In this document: one piece after another, positions 25,497-36,139 of the stretch
Layout of the letters: every line of letters begins with the position of its first letter
Position numbering within the stretch: the first letter of the stretch is position 1
DNA from: Thermaurantiacus tibetensis
Lineage (GTDB): Bacteria > Pseudomonadota > Alphaproteobacteria > Sphingomonadales > Sphingomonadaceae
Direction: 5' to 3'
DNA length: 64,000 nt
NCBI RefSeq assembly: GCF_015354055.1
Contig: NZ_JACHTM010000002.1
Location: forward strand, 496,001-560,000
Program-made: the position numbers and the translations under genes
Notes under the pieces: generated by a model
The model's input: the letters and a program-made list of their open reading frames with translations, nothing else
Told to the model about the DNA's origin: nothing
The model's database searches: none

Positions 25497-26627
25497 ATGG
25501 CGGGGCCGCTCCGGGGCGTGCGGATCATCGAGATGGCGGGCATCGGCCCGGGGCCCTTCTGCGGCATGATGCTCGCCGACCATGGCGCCGAGGTGATCCG
25601 CGTGGACCGGCCGGGCCGGCAGGCGCCCGAGCCCGTGCTGGGGCGCAGCCGGCGCTCGATCGTGGTGGACCTCAAGTCCCCCGACGGGGTCGCGGTGGTG
25701 CGCGACCTCGCGAAGACCGCCGACGGGCTGATCGAGGGGCTGCGGCCAGGGGTGATGGAGCGGCTCGGCCTCGGGCCCGACGTGCTGCTCGCCGACAACC
25801 CGAAGCTCGTCTACGGGCGGATGACCGGCTGGGGCCAGACCGGGCCCTATGCCCACGCCGCGGGCCACGACATCAACTACATCGCGCTTGCCGGCGCGCT
25901 CCACGCCTATGGCCGCGCCGGCGACAAGCCGACCCCGCCGATCAACATGGTGGGCGACTTCGGCGGCGGCGGCATGCTGCTCGCCTTCGCGATGGTCTCG
26001 GCCATCCTCCACGCCCGCGGCACCGGCGAGGGGCAGGTGATCGACTGCGCCATGACCGAGGGCGCGGCCGTGCTCATGGGCATGATCTGGGGCTTCCGCG
26101 GGCTTGGCGCCTGGAAGGACGAGCGGGGCGTGAACCTGCTCGACACCGGCGCCCACTTCTACGACAGCTACGCCTGCGCCGACGGCCGCTACATCGCGAT
26201 CGGGTCGATCGAGCCGCAGTTCTACGCCGAGCTGCGGCGGCTGACCGGGCTCGATGCCGACCCCGCGTTCGACGCGCAGATGGACCAGGCGCAGTGGCCG
26301 GCGCTCAAGGAGAAGCTGGCGGCGCTGTTCGCGACCCAGCCGCGCGACCACTGGTGCCGCCTGATGGAAATGACGGACGTCTGCTTCGCCCCCGTGCTCT
26401 CCATGGCCGAGGCACCCTCCCACCCCCACAATGTGGCGCGCGGCACCTTCGGGGAGGTGGGCGGCATGGTGCAGCCCATGCCGGCGCCGCGCTACTCGGC
26501 CACCGCAACCGCCATGCCCACGCCGCAGCCGGCCCCCGGCGCCGACACCGACGCGCTGCTCGCCGAGCTCGGCTACGACGAAGGGAGGATCGCGGCGCTG
26601 CGCGCTTCCGGAGCGCTCGGCCGCTAG
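25497..26627 (+). CDS. Alpha-methylacyl-CoA racemase-like CoA-transferase (CaiB family)
   Basis: 376 residues. N-terminal GVRIIEMAGIGPGPFCGMML and DHGAEVIRVDRP are typical of class III CoA-transferases. The racemase residues known from the mycobacterial enzyme are present: His124 in GHDINYIALAG and Asp154 in MVGDFGGGG, with a Glu in IEPQFYAEL as a further candidate. These support a racemase that interconverts 2R and 2S methyl-branched acyl-CoA, as needed for beta-oxidation of branched fatty acids, rather than a CoA-transferase. A GGGAGG ribosome binding site precedes the ATG. Single gene, followed by dgt. Confidence 0.9.
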   Translation: MAGPLRGVRIIEMAGIGPGPFCGMMLADHGAEVIRVDRPGRQAPEPVLGRSRRSIVVDLKSPDGVAVVRDLAKTADGLIEGLRPGVMERLGLGPDVLLADNPKLVYGRMTGWGQTGPYAHAAGHDINYIALAGALHAYGRAGDKPTPPINMVGDFGGGGMLLAFAMVSAILHARGTGEGQVIDCAMTEGAAVLMGMIWGFRGLGAWKDERGVNLLDTGAHFYDSYACADGRYIAIGSIEPQFYAELRRLTGLDADPAFDAQMDQAQWPALKEKLAALFATQPRDHWCRLMEMTDVCFAPVLSMAEAPSHPHNVARGTFGEVGGMVQPMPAPRYSATATAMPTPQPAPGADTDALLAELGYDEGRIAALRASGALGR

Positions 26628-26675
26628 GCCGGGCGCGGCTGGCTTCGGCGGGGCCGCTCTGGCAGGGAGGCAGCC

Positions 26676-27845
26676 ATGGTGCCCTACGCCTGCCACCCGG
26701 CCCGCTCGCGCGGGCGGCTTCACTCCGAGCCGCCGTCGCGCCTGAGGGACGCCTTCGCCCGCGACCGCGACCGGCTGATCCACGCCACCGCCTTCCGCCG
26801 GCTGCGTCACAAGACGCAGGTGTTCGTGGCGCCGGAGGGCGACCATTTCCGCGTGCGACTGACCCACAGCCTCGAGGTGGCGCAGATCGCCCGCACGCTT
26901 GCCCGCGTGCTCGCCGTCAACGAGGATCTCGCCGAGGTGGTGGCGCTCGGCCATGACGTGGGCCACCCGCCGTTCGGCCACTCGGGTGAGGAGGCGCTGG
27001 CGGCGGCCATGGCGCACGTCGGCGGCTTCGACCACAACGGCCATGCGCTCCGGGTGCTCGCCGAACTCGAGCTGCGCACCCCCGCCTTTGCCGGGCTCAA
27101 CCTCTCCTGGGAGGTGCTGGAGGGGCTCGCCAAACACAATGGCCCCGTGACGGGCACGCCGGGCTGGGCGCTCGCCGAAGTGGACGCGGCCTTCCCGCTC
27201 GAGCTCGAGAGCTGGCCCGCGCTCGAGGCGCAGCTCGCGGCTCTTGCCGACGACATCGCCTACAACGCCCACGACCTCGACGATGCGCTGGGCGCCGGGC
27301 TCGTCGACGTGGAGGAGGCGGCGGCCGAAGTGCCGCTCATCGGCGTACTCTGGCGGCAGGTCAAGGCGGAGTGGCCGGGCGAGACGCGGCGCAGGCTCCT
27401 TGTGCCCCAGCTGGTGCGCGAGCTCATCGGCGCGATGGTCGACAGCCTTCTCGCCGAGACGCGCGACCGGCTGCGGGCGCTTTCCCCCGAGTTCCCTGAC
27501 GACATCCGCCGGGCCGGCCGTGCGACCGTCGCCTTCGGGCCGGGCATGGAGGAAGAGCTCGCGCCGCTGAGAACCTTCCTGCGCGCGCGGATGTACGAGG
27601 CGGCGAGCGTCCAGGCTCTGCGCGAGCCGGCGGCCGCGGTGGTGCGCGGGCTGTTCGCGGCGCTGCAGGCCGACCCGGCAAGGCTGCCGGGCCGCTGGCG
27701 CGCGCTCCACGCAGAAGCGGCCCCCGACGTTGCCGACCGGGTGATCGGCGACTTCATCGCCGGCATGACCGACCGCTACGCCATCCGCACCCACGCCGAG
27801 CTCACCGGCACCAACCCGATGCCGGCCGACCTCGCCCTCTTCTGA
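26676..27845 (+). CDS. dgt: Deoxyguanosinetriphosphate triphosphohydrolase-like protein
   Basis: 389 residues, HD-domain metal hydrolase. The metal ligands are His64 (RLTHSLEVAQIAR), His93-Asp94 (ALGHDVGHPPFGHSGE) and a later Asp in YNAHDLDDAL. The N-terminal RDRLIHATAFRRLRHKTQVF block is that of the type-2 dGTPase-like proteins common in alphaproteobacteria. It removes triphosphate from dNTPs and so tunes nucleotide pools. Convergent with ftsZ; an 18-bp palindrome lies in the 30-base gap. Confidence 0.93.
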   Translation: MVPYACHPARSRGRLHSEPPSRLRDAFARDRDRLIHATAFRRLRHKTQVFVAPEGDHFRVRLTHSLEVAQIARTLARVLAVNEDLAEVVALGHDVGHPPFGHSGEEALAAAMAHVGGFDHNGHALRVLAELELRTPAFAGLNLSWEVLEGLAKHNGPVTGTPGWALAEVDAAFPLELESWPALEAQLAALADDIAYNAHDLDDALGAGLVDVEEAAAEVPLIGVLWRQVKAEWPGETRRRLLVPQLVRELIGAMVDSLLAETRDRLRALSPEFPDDIRRAGRATVAFGPGMEEELAPLRTFLRARMYEAASVQALREPAAAVVRGLFAALQADPARLPGRWRALHAEAAPDVADRVIGDFIAGMTDRYAIRTHAELTGTNPMPADLALF

Positions 27846-27856
27846 GCCCGCGCGCC

Positions 27857-27874
27857 GGCCGGCCGCGGCCGGCC
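27857..27874. terminator. 18-bp perfect palindrome between dgt and ftsZ
   Basis: GGCCGGCCGCGGCCGGCC is its own reverse complement and fills most of the 30-base gap between the convergent dgt and ftsZ stops. As RNA it can fold into a tight GC hairpin in either direction, so it may end both transcripts, including the long division-cluster transcript. No T-tract follows on either strand. Confidence 0.5.
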
Positions 27875-27875
27875 C

Positions 27876-29489
27876 TCAGTTGCGCTGGACGCGCAGGAAC
27901 GGGGGGATGGTGACCCCGTCGTCCGCCGTCTCCCTGGGCTCCGGCTCGGGCGCGAGCGTCTCGACCGGCGCAGGCTCCGGCTTCGGCCGGCGCGAGAGGT
28001 TCATCATCCGCTCGAAGAGGGTGGGCTTGCGGACCGGCTCCTCCTCCGGCGCCGGGGCTGCGGGCGAGGCCGGGCGTGCCTCGGGCTCGGGGAGCGGCAG
28101 CTCGACGACGGCGGGCGGCCGCGGGCCCGAGACCGGCTCGGGGAGATCGAGGATGTCGTCCTCGGCCTCGGCCGCCGCGGGCGCGGGCTCGGGGGCGGGC
28201 TCGGGGGCGGCCGGCGAGTCCTGCGCGGGCGCGGCCTCCGGAACCGCCGGGAAGGGGGCGGCCGGCGCGGGCGCAGCCTCGGGCACAGGGGCGAGCGTGG
28301 CCGCCGGCGCAGGTGCCGGCGTGCTGCCCGGCGCCATCCGCGGGGGGCCGGCGAACGGCGGGGGCGGCGCGAAGGGCGGCGGCGCGGCCGGCCCGGGGGC
28401 CGGCGGCGGCGGGGTTTCCCCGGCCCCGGGCTGCGCACGGCCGATGCCGGCGCCGGTGCGGCCGAACATGGCGCCCGGCTGCGGGCGGGCGAAGGTCTCG
28501 GCAAGGCCCGGGATCACCCGCTGGTTGCCCTCGATGCCGGTGGCCACGACCGAGACGCGCATGCGGCCCTCGAGCGCCGGGTCGAACCCTGAGCCGAGGA
28601 TGATGTTGGCATCGGGGTCCACCATGTCGCGGATGTGCTGGGCGGCCTCCTCCACTTCCATGAGGCCGAGGTCGTCGCCGCCGGTGATGTTGATGAGGAC
28701 GGCCTTGGCGCCGCGCAGCGAGACCTCGTCGAGAAGCGGGTTGGAGATGGCCTTCTCGGCGGCCTCGATCGCCCGCCGTTCGCCCGAGGCCTCGCCGGTG
28801 CCCATCATCGCCTTGCCCATCTCGCTCATCACCGTGCGCACGTCGGCGAAGTCGAGGTTGATGAGGCCAGGCAGGAGCATGAGGTCGGTGATGCCGCGCA
28901 CGCCCTGGTTCAGCACCTGGTCGGCCATCTGGAACGCCTGGCGGAAGCCGGTCTGCGGCGAGGCGATGAGGAAGAGGTTCTGGTTGGGGATGACGATGAG
29001 GGTGTCGACGTGCTTCTCGAGCTCGGCGATGCCAGCTTCTGCCACGCGCATCCGCCGCGCGCCCTCGAAGGCGAAGGGCTTGGTGACGACGCCGACGGTG
29101 AGCACGCCCCGCTCGCGCGCGGCGCGGGCGACGACCGGGGCGGCGCCCGTGCCGGTGCCGCCCCCCATGCCGGCGGCAATGAAGCACATGTGGGTGCTCT
29201 CGAGCACCGAGTCGATCTCGCCGATCACCTCCTCGGCAGCGGCAGCGCCGAGTTCGGGCCGGGCGCCGGCGCCGAGCCCCTGGGTGATGCGCGGCCCGAG
29301 CTGGATTCGCCGCTCGGCGGGCGAAAGGGCCAGCGACTGGGCGTCGGTGTTGGCCACCACGAAATCGACGCCGGCGAGGCCGTCGGCGATCATGTTGGCG
29401 ACGGCGTTGCAGCCCGCCCCGCCCACGCCGAAGACGGTGATCCTCGGCTTCAGCTCGGTGAAACCGGACTTCTGGAAATCGAACGGCAT
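27876..29489 (-). CDS. ftsZ: Cell division protein FtsZ, long linker
   Basis: 537 residues. The tubulin-like GTPase core has the signature [11 protein letters not shown] at 109-119 and the T7 loop NLDFADV at 211-217, where Asp completes the GTPase site of the next subunit. Residues about 321-524 form a very Pro/Ala/Glu-rich disordered linker. The protein ends with the conserved C-terminal peptide [10 protein letters not shown], which binds FtsA and other partners. FtsZ assembles the cytokinetic ring. The linker makes it longer than the E. coli protein (383) but similar to other alphaproteobacterial forms. Last gene of the division cluster, 19 bases after ftsA, with its own strong GAGGGAG ribosome binding site. 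Confidence 0.97.
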   Translation of the reverse strand: MPFDFQKSGFTELKPRITVFGVGGAGCNAVANMIADGLAGVDFVVANTDAQSLALSPAERRIQLGPRITQGLGAGARPELGAAAAEEVIGEIDSVLESTHMCFIAAGMGGGTGTGAAPVVARAARERGVLTVGVVTKPFAFEGARRMRVAEAGIAELEKHVDTLIVIPNQNLFLIASPQTGFRQAFQMADQVLNQGVRGITDLMLLPGLINLDFADVRTVMSEMGKAMMGTGEASGERRAIEAAEKAISNPLLDEVSLRGAKAVLINITGGDDLGLMEVEEAAQHIRDMVDPDANIILGSGFDPALEGRMRVSVVATGIEGNQRVIPGLAETFARPQPGAMFGRTGAGIGRAQPGAGETPPPPAPGPAAPPPFAPPPPFAGPPRMAPGSTPAPAPAATLAPVPEAAPAPAAPFPAVPEAAPAQDSPAAPEPAPEPAPAAAEAEDDILDLPEPVSGPRPPAVVELPLPEPEARPASPAAPAPEEEPVRKPTLFERMMNLSRRPKPEPAPVETLAPEPEPRETADDGVTIPPFLRVQRN

Positions 29490-29508
29490 CTCTCGTCTCC
29501 CTCGGGTG

Positions 29509-30816
29509 TCAGGACTGGCGCTTCAGGACGGCAACGAGCCTGCCGAGCCAGGAGGCAGGCGCGGCAGGGGCGAGTCCGCGCGGGGCGGCCCGAAGAGGCA
29601 TCCGCGCGAGATCGAGGCCGGGGCGCGCCCCGGCGAGCACGAGCCCGGCCAGCGTCGCATGGGCGACCGAGGCGTGGCTCTCGGGAAGGCCGGCAAGCCC
29701 GCGCGGGCGGCCGATGCGGACGCTTCTGGAAAGCGCGCCCGCGGCGAAGTCGGCGATGCCGCGCAGCTCGGCGGTGCCGCCGGTCAGCACCACCTGGCGG
29801 CCGGCGGTCCCGCGGAAGCCGAGCTGGTCGAGCGCGGCGGCGATCTCGCCGAACAGCAGGTCGAGCCGGGTGCGGATGACGGCGATGAGCTCGGCGCGCG
29901 GCGCCCGGCGCGGCTCGCCGGCATCATCCGGGTCGAGCGGGGGGATGTCCACCATATCGTGGTTGTCCCGTGGCACCGCCTGGGCAGCACCGTGGAGCGT
30001 CTTCAGCCGCTCGGCGGCGGCCCGGCGGGTCGCGAAGGCCGACGCGATGTCGGCGGTGATGTCGGCGCCGCCCATCGGCACCGAGGCAAGCCCCGCGAGC
30101 ACGCCGCCGCCGTGGACGGCGATGGTGGTGACACCTGCGCCGATCTCGACGAGCGCCACGCCGAGCTCGCGCTCCTCCTCGGCAAGCACGGCCGCCGAAG
30201 CCGCGACGCCGGAGGCGATGATGGCCTCGACGTCGAGGTGGGCGTTGCGGACGGCGAGGTCGAGGTTGCGGCAGGGCGGGGTGGCGGCGGTGATGACGTG
30301 GATGTCGACTCCGAGCTGGTGGGCGTGGAAGCCGACCGGGTCGGTCACGCCCTCGAGGCCATCGACCATGAAGAGCGCCGGCTCGGCGTGGAGCATCGAC
30401 CGGCCGCTGCCGCGGATGGCCTCGAAGATGCGGTCGCGGCCCTCGCCGAGCAGCCGCTCGAGGTCGGCCTGGGTGATCCGGTGGCCGGCAATGTCGATCT
30501 CGACCGAGGTGACCGAGCTCTCGAGCCCGCCGGCCGAGATGGCGACGAGCACCCGCTCGATCTCGACTCCCGCCGCGCGCTCGGCCTGCTGCATCGCCGC
30601 GCGCACCGCGTCCTCGGTGCGGGCCATGTCGGCAACGAGGCCGCGCTTCAGGCCGTTGCAGGCGCGCACGCCCGCACCCAGCACCCGCGGCGGCCCCTCG
30701 CCGTCCACTTCGGCGATGAGCGCGGCCACCTTCGACGTGCCGACGTCGAGCGCGGCGATCACCCGGTCGGCCTTCGGGCGCAGCAGCTGGGCAGGAGAGA
30801 GGGCGGCAACGGCCAT
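29509..30816 (-). CDS. ftsA: Cell division protein FtsA
   Basis: 435 residues, actin-like ATPase fold that tethers FtsZ to the membrane. The phosphate-1 motif [18 protein letters not shown] is near residue 20, and the 1C subdomain ([22 protein letters not shown]) is present as expected for FtsA. Phosphate-2 is in [19 protein letters not shown]-like sequence, and adenosine binding is in [13 protein letters not shown]. The C-terminus [14 protein letters not shown] is an amphipathic membrane-targeting helix. Its ATG overlaps the ftsQ stop by one base. Confidence 0.96.
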   Translation of the reverse strand: MAVAALSPAQLLRPKADRVIAALDVGTSKVAALIAEVDGEGPPRVLGAGVRACNGLKRGLVADMARTEDAVRAAMQQAERAAGVEIERVLVAISAGGLESSVTSVEIDIAGHRITQADLERLLGEGRDRIFEAIRGSGRSMLHAEPALFMVDGLEGVTDPVGFHAHQLGVDIHVITAATPPCRNLDLAVRNAHLDVEAIIASGVAASAAVLAEEERELGVALVEIGAGVTTIAVHGGGVLAGLASVPMGGADITADIASAFATRRAAAERLKTLHGAAQAVPRDNHDMVDIPPLDPDDAGEPRRAPRAELIAVIRTRLDLLFGEIAAALDQLGFRGTAGRQVVLTGGTAELRGIADFAAGALSRSVRIGRPRGLAGLPESHASVAHATLAGLVLAGARPGLDLARMPLRAAPRGLAPAAPASWLGRLVAVLKRQS

Positions 30817-31697
30817 CAGGTGCGGACCTCCGGGGCAGGCGGAAGCGCGGGCGCGAGCAGGCGCGCCCGGGCGCGCTTCTCGGCCTCGATCCGGGCCTCG
30901 GGCGTGAGGCGGACGGCCATCTGGCCCTCGATCCGGAGGTCGAAGCGGGCGAAGCCCTGGCCGAGGAGCGGCCGGGCCGCGTGGGCGGCCGCGAAGCGGG
31001 CAAGCGCTGCGGGTGCGGCCGCATCCTCAGGCAGCGCGATCGTCTCGCCGGTCTTCATCCGGAGATCCCAGCGGCGGCCGCCGACGCGCACCGCGCCGAC
31101 GAGGCTCGCGGCAAGCTCGGGGTGGCGGGCCATCATCCGCAGGAAGCCGGGCGCGGCGGCATCGGCGCCCGCGCCCACGAGGAGCGGCAGCCCGGCGATC
31201 TCGGCGGCCGGCAGCATGGGAAGCGGCCGGCCCCCGGCATCGAGCAGGCGGTAGCGGCCGCCGGCCTGCCAGACCGCGACCGGCTCACGTTCGTGGAGCC
31301 TGACCTTGACCGTGTCGGGCCAGATGCGGCGGACCTCGGCCTCGGCCACCCACGGAAGCCGGGCGAGGCGCGCGGCAAGGTCAGGGAGATCGAGGAGGAT
31401 CATCGCGTCGGTGCCGCCCGAGAGGACCTCGCGGTAGATCGAGAGGCGATCCTGCCGGCGGTCGCCCTCGACGATGACCTGGCGGACGGCAAAGCCCGCA
31501 TCGGCGCTGGCGACGGCCGCGGCGAGGAGCAGGCGCTGCGGCAGGCCGAGCGCCACCGCCCACACGGCAGCTGCCGCGAGCGCGAGCGCGCCGAACCCGA
31601 GGAGGAGAAGGCGCCAGACGCGCCTCGGCGCCATGGCAAGCCGGAGCGGCGGCGCGGCCGGCGCGACGGCTGCCGGGCGGGCAAGCGGCCGGTTCAT
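30816..31697 (-). CDS. ftsQ: Cell division protein FtsQ
   Basis: 293 residues. A short cytoplasmic tail is followed by one membrane helix (LLLLGFGALALAAAAVWAVAL, about 30-50) and a periplasmic POTRA domain (FAVRQVIVEGDRRQDRLSIY). The FtsQ beta domain follows, with RLPWVAEAEVRRIWPDTVKV and VRLHEREPVAVW. It bridges early and late division proteins through FtsB and FtsL. Starts by a 4-base overlap with ddl and ends on the first base of ftsA. Confidence 0.93.
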   Translation of the reverse strand: MNRPLARPAAVAPAAPPLRLAMAPRRVWRLLLLGFGALALAAAAVWAVALGLPQRLLLAAAVASADAGFAVRQVIVEGDRRQDRLSIYREVLSGGTDAMILLDLPDLAARLARLPWVAEAEVRRIWPDTVKVRLHEREPVAVWQAGGRYRLLDAGGRPLPMLPAAEIAGLPLLVGAGADAAAPGFLRMMARHPELAASLVGAVRVGGRRWDLRMKTGETIALPEDAAAPAALARFAAAHAARPLLGQGFARFDLRIEGQMAVRLTPEARIEAEKRARARLLAPALPPAPEVRT

Positions 31698-32650
31698 CGC
31701 CGGCCCTCCAGCGCGACTGCCAAGAGCCGCTCGACGAGCGCGGGGTAGCCGATGCCGCGCACGGCGGCCTGCTCGGGAACGAGGCTCAAGGGGGTCATGC
31801 CGGGCTGGGTGTTGACCTCGAGGAGGAAGAGCCCGGCGGGGCCGGCCTCCGGCGTCCAGCGGAAGTCGGCACGCGAGACGCCGCGGCAGCCGAGCAGCCG
31901 GTGCGCCCGGGCCGCAGCCTCGAGCGCGGCGGCCTCCACCTCGGCGGGAAGCTCGGCCGGGCAGAGGTGGACGGTGCGCCCGGGCGTGTACTTCGCGGCA
32001 TAGTCGTAGAAGCCCGAGTCGGGCCGGAGCTCGGTGACCGCGAGCGGCTCGGCCACGCCCGTCGCCGGGTCCTCGAGCACGGCAACCGTGAGCTCGCGGC
32101 CGGGGATGAAGGGCTCGGCCAGGAGCGTCTCGTGCTGCTGCCAGGGGCCCTCGGCGCCGGCCGGAATGGGCGTGGGCAGACCGCCATCCGCCGTCACGAT
32201 GGCCACCCCCACCGACGAGCCCTCGGCGACCGGCTTCAGCACATAGGGCCGCGGCAGCGGGTCGGCGGCGAACAGCTCCGCCCGGGTCACGACGCGGCCG
32301 GCCGGCATGCGGATGCCCTGCGGCACGAGGAGGGCCTTGGTGAGCGCCTTGTCGATGGCAACCGCCGAGGCGGCGACACCTGAGTGGGTGTAGGCAAGGC
32401 CGAGGAGGTCCATGAGGCCCTGGACCGTGCCGTCCTCGCCGGGCGTGCCGTGAAGCGCGTTGAAGACGACGTCCGCGCGGGTGGCGAGCAGGCGTTCGGC
32501 AAGCGTCGCGCCGGCGGCTGGCTCTTCGCCCATGTCGAGTTCGGTCACGCCATGGCCGAGGCTGCGGGCGGCCTCGGCCACGCCGCGGCCGGAGACGAGG
32601 CTCACCTCCCGCTCGGACGACCAGCCGCCCATCAGCACCGTCACCCGCAT
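31694..32650 (-). CDS. ddl: D-alanine--D-alanine ligase
   Basis: 318 residues, ATP-grasp fold. N-terminal VLMGGWSSEREVSLVSG is the D-alanine binding block. ATP-binding PYVLKPVAEGSSVGVAIV and the metal-binding terminal part LEVNTQPGMTPLSLVPEQA are intact. It makes the D-Ala-D-Ala dipeptide used by MurF in the same operon. The terminal residues SLVPEQAAV agree with the Ddl family. Its start overlaps murB by 10 bases and its end overlaps ftsQ by 4. Confidence 0.96.
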   Translation of the reverse strand: MRVTVLMGGWSSEREVSLVSGRGVAEAARSLGHGVTELDMGEEPAAGATLAERLLATRADVVFNALHGTPGEDGTVQGLMDLLGLAYTHSGVAASAVAIDKALTKALLVPQGIRMPAGRVVTRAELFAADPLPRPYVLKPVAEGSSVGVAIVTADGGLPTPIPAGAEGPWQQHETLLAEPFIPGRELTVAVLEDPATGVAEPLAVTELRPDSGFYDYAAKYTPGRTVHLCPAELPAEVEAAALEAAARAHRLLGCRGVSRADFRWTPEAGPAGLFLLEVNTQPGMTPLSLVPEQAAVRGIGYPALVERLLAVALEGRR

Positions 32651-33546
32651 GGCGGCTCTCCCACGCGGACGATCTCCCAGCGGAGCTCGACTCCGGTTGC
32701 AGCCTTCACGCGGGCGCGGACCTCCTCGCCGAGCGCCTCGAGCTCGGAAGCCGTGGCGCCACCGGTGTTCAGGAGGAAGTTGGCGTGCTTCTCCGAGACC
32801 ATCGCACCCCCCAGCCGGAGGCCGCGGCAGCCGGCGCGGTCGATGAGCGCCCAGGCCTTCTGGCCCGGCGGGTTGCGGAAGGTGGAGCCGCCGGTGCGCG
32901 AACGGAGCGGCTGGCTGGCCTCGCGCTCGGCGGCGATGCGGTCCATCTCGGCGGCGATCGCTGCCGGGTCTCCGGGCGCGCCCTCGAACAGCGCCTCGAC
33001 GACGACGGCGCCTTCGGGCACGGCGCTTTCCCGGTAGCCGAAGCCGAGCCGCGCGCGCGGCCAGGTCTCGATGCGGCCGTCGCGGAGCACCAGCCGGGCC
33101 TCGACGAGGATGTCGGCCACCTCGCGGCCATAGGCTCCGGCGTTCATGGCCACCGCGCCGCCCACCGTGCCCGGGATCCCGCGCAGGAACTCGAGCCCGG
33201 CAATGCCCGCGTCGCGCGCGGCGCTTGCCACCGTGATGCCGAGGGCGCCGCCGCCGGCGCGGATGCGCCTGCCCTCGATGGCGACGCGCGCGAACGCCTT
33301 GGGCAGGCGCACCACAACCCCGCGCACGCCGCCGTCGCGAACGATGAGGTTGGACCCGACGCCAAGCGGGAAGACCGGGACGTCGGCGGGGAGGCTGGCC
33401 AGGGCCTCGGCAAGATCGGCCTCGTCGGCGGGGCGGAACAGGAGATCGGCCCGGCCGCCGCAGCGGAACCAGATGAGATCGGCAAGCGGCGCGTCGCGCG
33501 CGACCGTGCCGCGGACGTCGGCCAGAAGGGTGGCCGCGGCCGTCAT
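32641..33546 (-). CDS. murB: UDP-N-acetylenolpyruvoylglucosamine reductase
   Basis: 301 residues, FAD-dependent. FAD-binding segments are [20 protein letters not shown] and [18 protein letters not shown]. The catalytic Ser lies in [12 protein letters not shown] and the substrate-binding [16 protein letters not shown] follows, as in type IIa MurB. It reduces the enolpyruvyl group with NADPH to give UDP-MurNAc, the MurC substrate. Overlaps murC upstream by ATGA and ddl downstream by 10 bases. Confidence 0.96.
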   Translation of the reverse strand: MTAAATLLADVRGTVARDAPLADLIWFRCGGRADLLFRPADEADLAEALASLPADVPVFPLGVGSNLIVRDGGVRGVVVRLPKAFARVAIEGRRIRAGGGALGITVASAARDAGIAGLEFLRGIPGTVGGAVAMNAGAYGREVADILVEARLVLRDGRIETWPRARLGFGYRESAVPEGAVVVEALFEGAPGDPAAIAAEMDRIAAEREASQPLRSRTGGSTFRNPPGQKAWALIDRAGCRGLRLGGAMVSEKHANFLLNTGGATASELEALGEEVRARVKAATGVELRWEIVRVGEPPCG

Positions 33547-35015
33547 GCCCCCTCCCCCGCAGCGCCGGGGTGGCCGAGCGCCCGGGCCAGCGCCGGCCCG
33601 AGCCGGGCTGCCCAGCGGGTGATGTCGCCGGCGCCGAGGCAGATCACCATGTCCCCCGGCCCGAGCCGGGAGGCAAGCAGGGGCGCAAGCTCGGCCTCCC
33701 CCGTGACCGTCAGCACGTCGCGGTGGCCGGATTCGCGCACCGCCTCGGCAAGCGCCAAGTGGGTGATGCCCGGGAGGGGCGCTTCGCCCGCCGGGTAGAC
33801 GGGGGCGATGACCACCGTGTCGGCGTCGTTGAAGGCGGTCCGCCACTCCTCGAAGAGGTCGCGCAGGCGCGTGAAGCGGTGCGGCTGGACCACGGCGACG
33901 ACCCGGGCCGGCGCGCCTTCCCGGGCGGCGGCCAGCACTGCCCGCACCTCGACGGGGTGGTGGCCATAGTCGTCGATGATGGTGACGGGGCCGCCCTGGA
34001 GGGGCACCTCGCCCACCTTCGTGAACCGGCGCTTCACGCCCGAGAAGCGGCGGAAGCCCTCGCGGATCTCCGCGTCGGCAAGGCCGAGGACATCGGCCGC
34101 GGCGATCGCGGCGAGCGCGTTCTGGACATTGTGCCGCCCGGGCATGGGGAGCTCGACGCCAGCGATCACGCGCGGCTCGGCACCATGGCGGCGGATGGTG
34201 ACGTCGAAGCGGTTGCCGCCCGGCACCGGCTCCACCCGGTCGCCGCGGACGTCGGCCTGGCCGGCAAAGCCGTAGGTGACGATCCGCCGGCTGGCGACGT
34301 CGGGCAGCATCGCCTGCACCTCGGGGTGGTCGAGGCAGAGGATGGCAGCGCCGTAGAAGGGCACCTTGTCGACGAAGGCGCGGAAGGCGGCGCGCGCAGC
34401 GTCGAAGCTGCCGTAGTGGTCGAGGTGCTCGGGGTCGATGTTGGTGACGATGGCGAGCGTCGGCGGCAGGCGGAGGAAGCTGCCGTCGCTCTCGTCGGCT
34501 TCCACCACCATCCACTCGCCCGCGCCCAGCCGGGCGTTGGAGCCGTAGCTGTTGATAATGCCGCCGTTGATAACGGTGGGATCGAGCCCGCCGGCGTCAA
34601 GCAGGGCAGCCACCATCGAGGTGGTGGTCGTCTTGCCGTGGGTGCCGGCCACGCACACGGTGGACTTCAGCCGCATCAGCTCGGCGAGCATCTCGGCGCG
34701 CCGGACCACGGGGATGCGCCGGGCGCGGGCGTCCTCCACCTCGGGGTTGCCCGGCCTGATGGCGGTCGAGACCACCACCACCTGCGCCTCGCCGAGGTTG
34801 GCGGCGGCGTGGCCGATGGCAACCGGGATGCCCCGCGCGCGCAGCCGCTCGACGGTTGCGTTCTCGGCGATGTCGGAGCCCTGCACGCGGAAGCCGAGGT
34901 TCGCCATCACCTCGGCAATCCCCGACATGCCGATGCCGCCGATGCCGACGAAGTGGATGGGCCCCACCTCGCGGGTGAAGCGGGCCCGGCCGGAAGCGAG
35001 CGGCGGCGCGCTCAT
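33543..35015 (-). CDS. murC: UDP-N-acetylmuramate--L-alanine ligase
   Basis: 490 residues, Mur ligase. N-terminal Rossmann motif [21 protein letters not shown] loop [16 protein letters not shown], central [28 protein letters not shown] and C-terminal [18 protein letters not shown] are all typical. It adds the first amino acid, L-Ala, to UDP-MurNAc in the cytosol. Overlaps murG (upstream) and murB (downstream) by 4 bases each. Confidence 0.97.
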   Translation of the reverse strand: MSAPPLASGRARFTREVGPIHFVGIGGIGMSGIAEVMANLGFRVQGSDIAENATVERLRARGIPVAIGHAAANLGEAQVVVVSTAIRPGNPEVEDARARRIPVVRRAEMLAELMRLKSTVCVAGTHGKTTTTSMVAALLDAGGLDPTVINGGIINSYGSNARLGAGEWMVVEADESDGSFLRLPPTLAIVTNIDPEHLDHYGSFDAARAAFRAFVDKVPFYGAAILCLDHPEVQAMLPDVASRRIVTYGFAGQADVRGDRVEPVPGGNRFDVTIRRHGAEPRVIAGVELPMPGRHNVQNALAAIAAADVLGLADAEIREGFRRFSGVKRRFTKVGEVPLQGGPVTIIDDYGHHPVEVRAVLAAAREGAPARVVAVVQPHRFTRLRDLFEEWRTAFNDADTVVIAPVYPAGEAPLPGITHLALAEAVRESGHRDVLTVTGEAELAPLLASRLGPGDMVICLGAGDITRWAARLGPALARALGHPGAAGEGA

Positions 35016-36139
35016 GCCGCCTCCCGCGCGGCAGGGGGAGCGGCAGGGGCCAGCCCGGCCTCGGCCTCGACGAGATCGGCGAGGAGGCGCACGGCATCGG
35101 GCCGACCGAGCGCACGCGCCGCGGCCGCGGCTGCAACCAGGCTCTCGGGCGAGCGCAGGAACCCCTCGACCGCCCCGGCCAGCGCGGCCGGCGTGAAGTC
35201 CCGCTCGGCGAGCACGCGGCCGGCCCGCGCGGCGGCAAAGGCGCGGGCGTTGGCGCTCTGGTGATCGTCGGTTGCGGCGGCGAAGGGGACGAGGATGGCC
35301 GGCCGGCCCATCGCCGTGAGCTCGGCAAGGGTCGAGGCACCGGCGCGGGAGACGACGAGATGGGCGGCCGCCATCCGCGCGGGAAGATCGACCATGTAGG
35401 GCAGGCACTCGGCAGCGATGCCGGCGGCCCGGTAGGCGGCATCCGCTGCGGAAAGATCCTCGGGCCGCGCCTGGTGGACCACGGCAAGCCGCGCCCGCTC
35501 CGCCGGGGGAAGCAGGGCAAGCCCTGCCGGGACAACCTGCGAGAGGATGCGCGCCCCCTGGCTGCCGCCCACGACGAGAAGCCGGAACGGCGCATCCGGC
35601 GCAGGAGCCGCGAACGGCCGCTCCCGCGCGGCCAGCACCTCGGCACGGACGGGATTGCCGGTGACGACGGTACGGACGCCTGCGGGCACGCGCGCCGTCT
35701 CCTCGAACGAGAGGGCCAGGAGCGAGACGCGGCGGGCGAGGAACCGGTTCACCCGGCCGAGCACGGCGTTCTGCTCGTGGAGGAGGGCCGCCTGCCGTTC
35801 GGCGCGGGCGGCGAGCATCGCCGGGAGCGCCGGATAGCCGCCGAAGCCCACCACCGCACGCGCGCCGAGCGCGCGCAGGAGCCCGCAGGCGGCGCTGCGG
35901 CCGGCCAGAATGGCGCGCCCGGCCCGCACCCAGCCCACCGGGTCGAGCCCGGCGGCGGTGGCGGCCGGGATGACGTGGACCGGCACGCCCTCGAACAGCC
36001 CGGGGAAGCGGGTGCCGCGCGCATCGGTCACCAGGGCGACCGCGCGCCCGCGGCGGCGGAGCTCGCCGGCGAGCGCATCGGCCGGCACCATGTGCCCGCC
36101 GGTGCCGCCCGCGGCCAGCAGGATCGCGCCCGCGCTCAT
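35012..36139 (-). CDS. murG: MurG N-acetylglucosaminyltransferase (lipid II synthesis)
   Basis: 375 residues, GT28 glycosyltransferase with two Rossmann domains. The lipid-side loop [16 protein letters not shown] is at the N-terminus, [17 protein letters not shown] and [16 protein letters not shown] in the middle, and the UDP-GlcNAc site [20 protein letters not shown] near the C-terminus. It transfers GlcNAc to lipid I at the inner face of the membrane. Both ends overlap neighbours (ftsW, murC) by 4 bases. Confidence 0.97.
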   Translation of the reverse strand: MSAGAILLAAGGTGGHMVPADALAGELRRRGRAVALVTDARGTRFPGLFEGVPVHVIPAATAAGLDPVGWVRAGRAILAGRSAACGLLRALGARAVVGFGGYPALPAMLAARAERQAALLHEQNAVLGRVNRFLARRVSLLALSFEETARVPAGVRTVVTGNPVRAEVLAARERPFAAPAPDAPFRLLVVGGSQGARILSQVVPAGLALLPPAERARLAVVHQARPEDLSAADAAYRAAGIAAECLPYMVDLPARMAAAHLVVSRAGASTLAELTAMGRPAILVPFAAATDDHQSANARAFAAARAGRVLAERDFTPAALAGAVEGFLRSPESLVAAAAAARALGRPDAVRLLADLVEAEAGLAPAAPPAAREAA

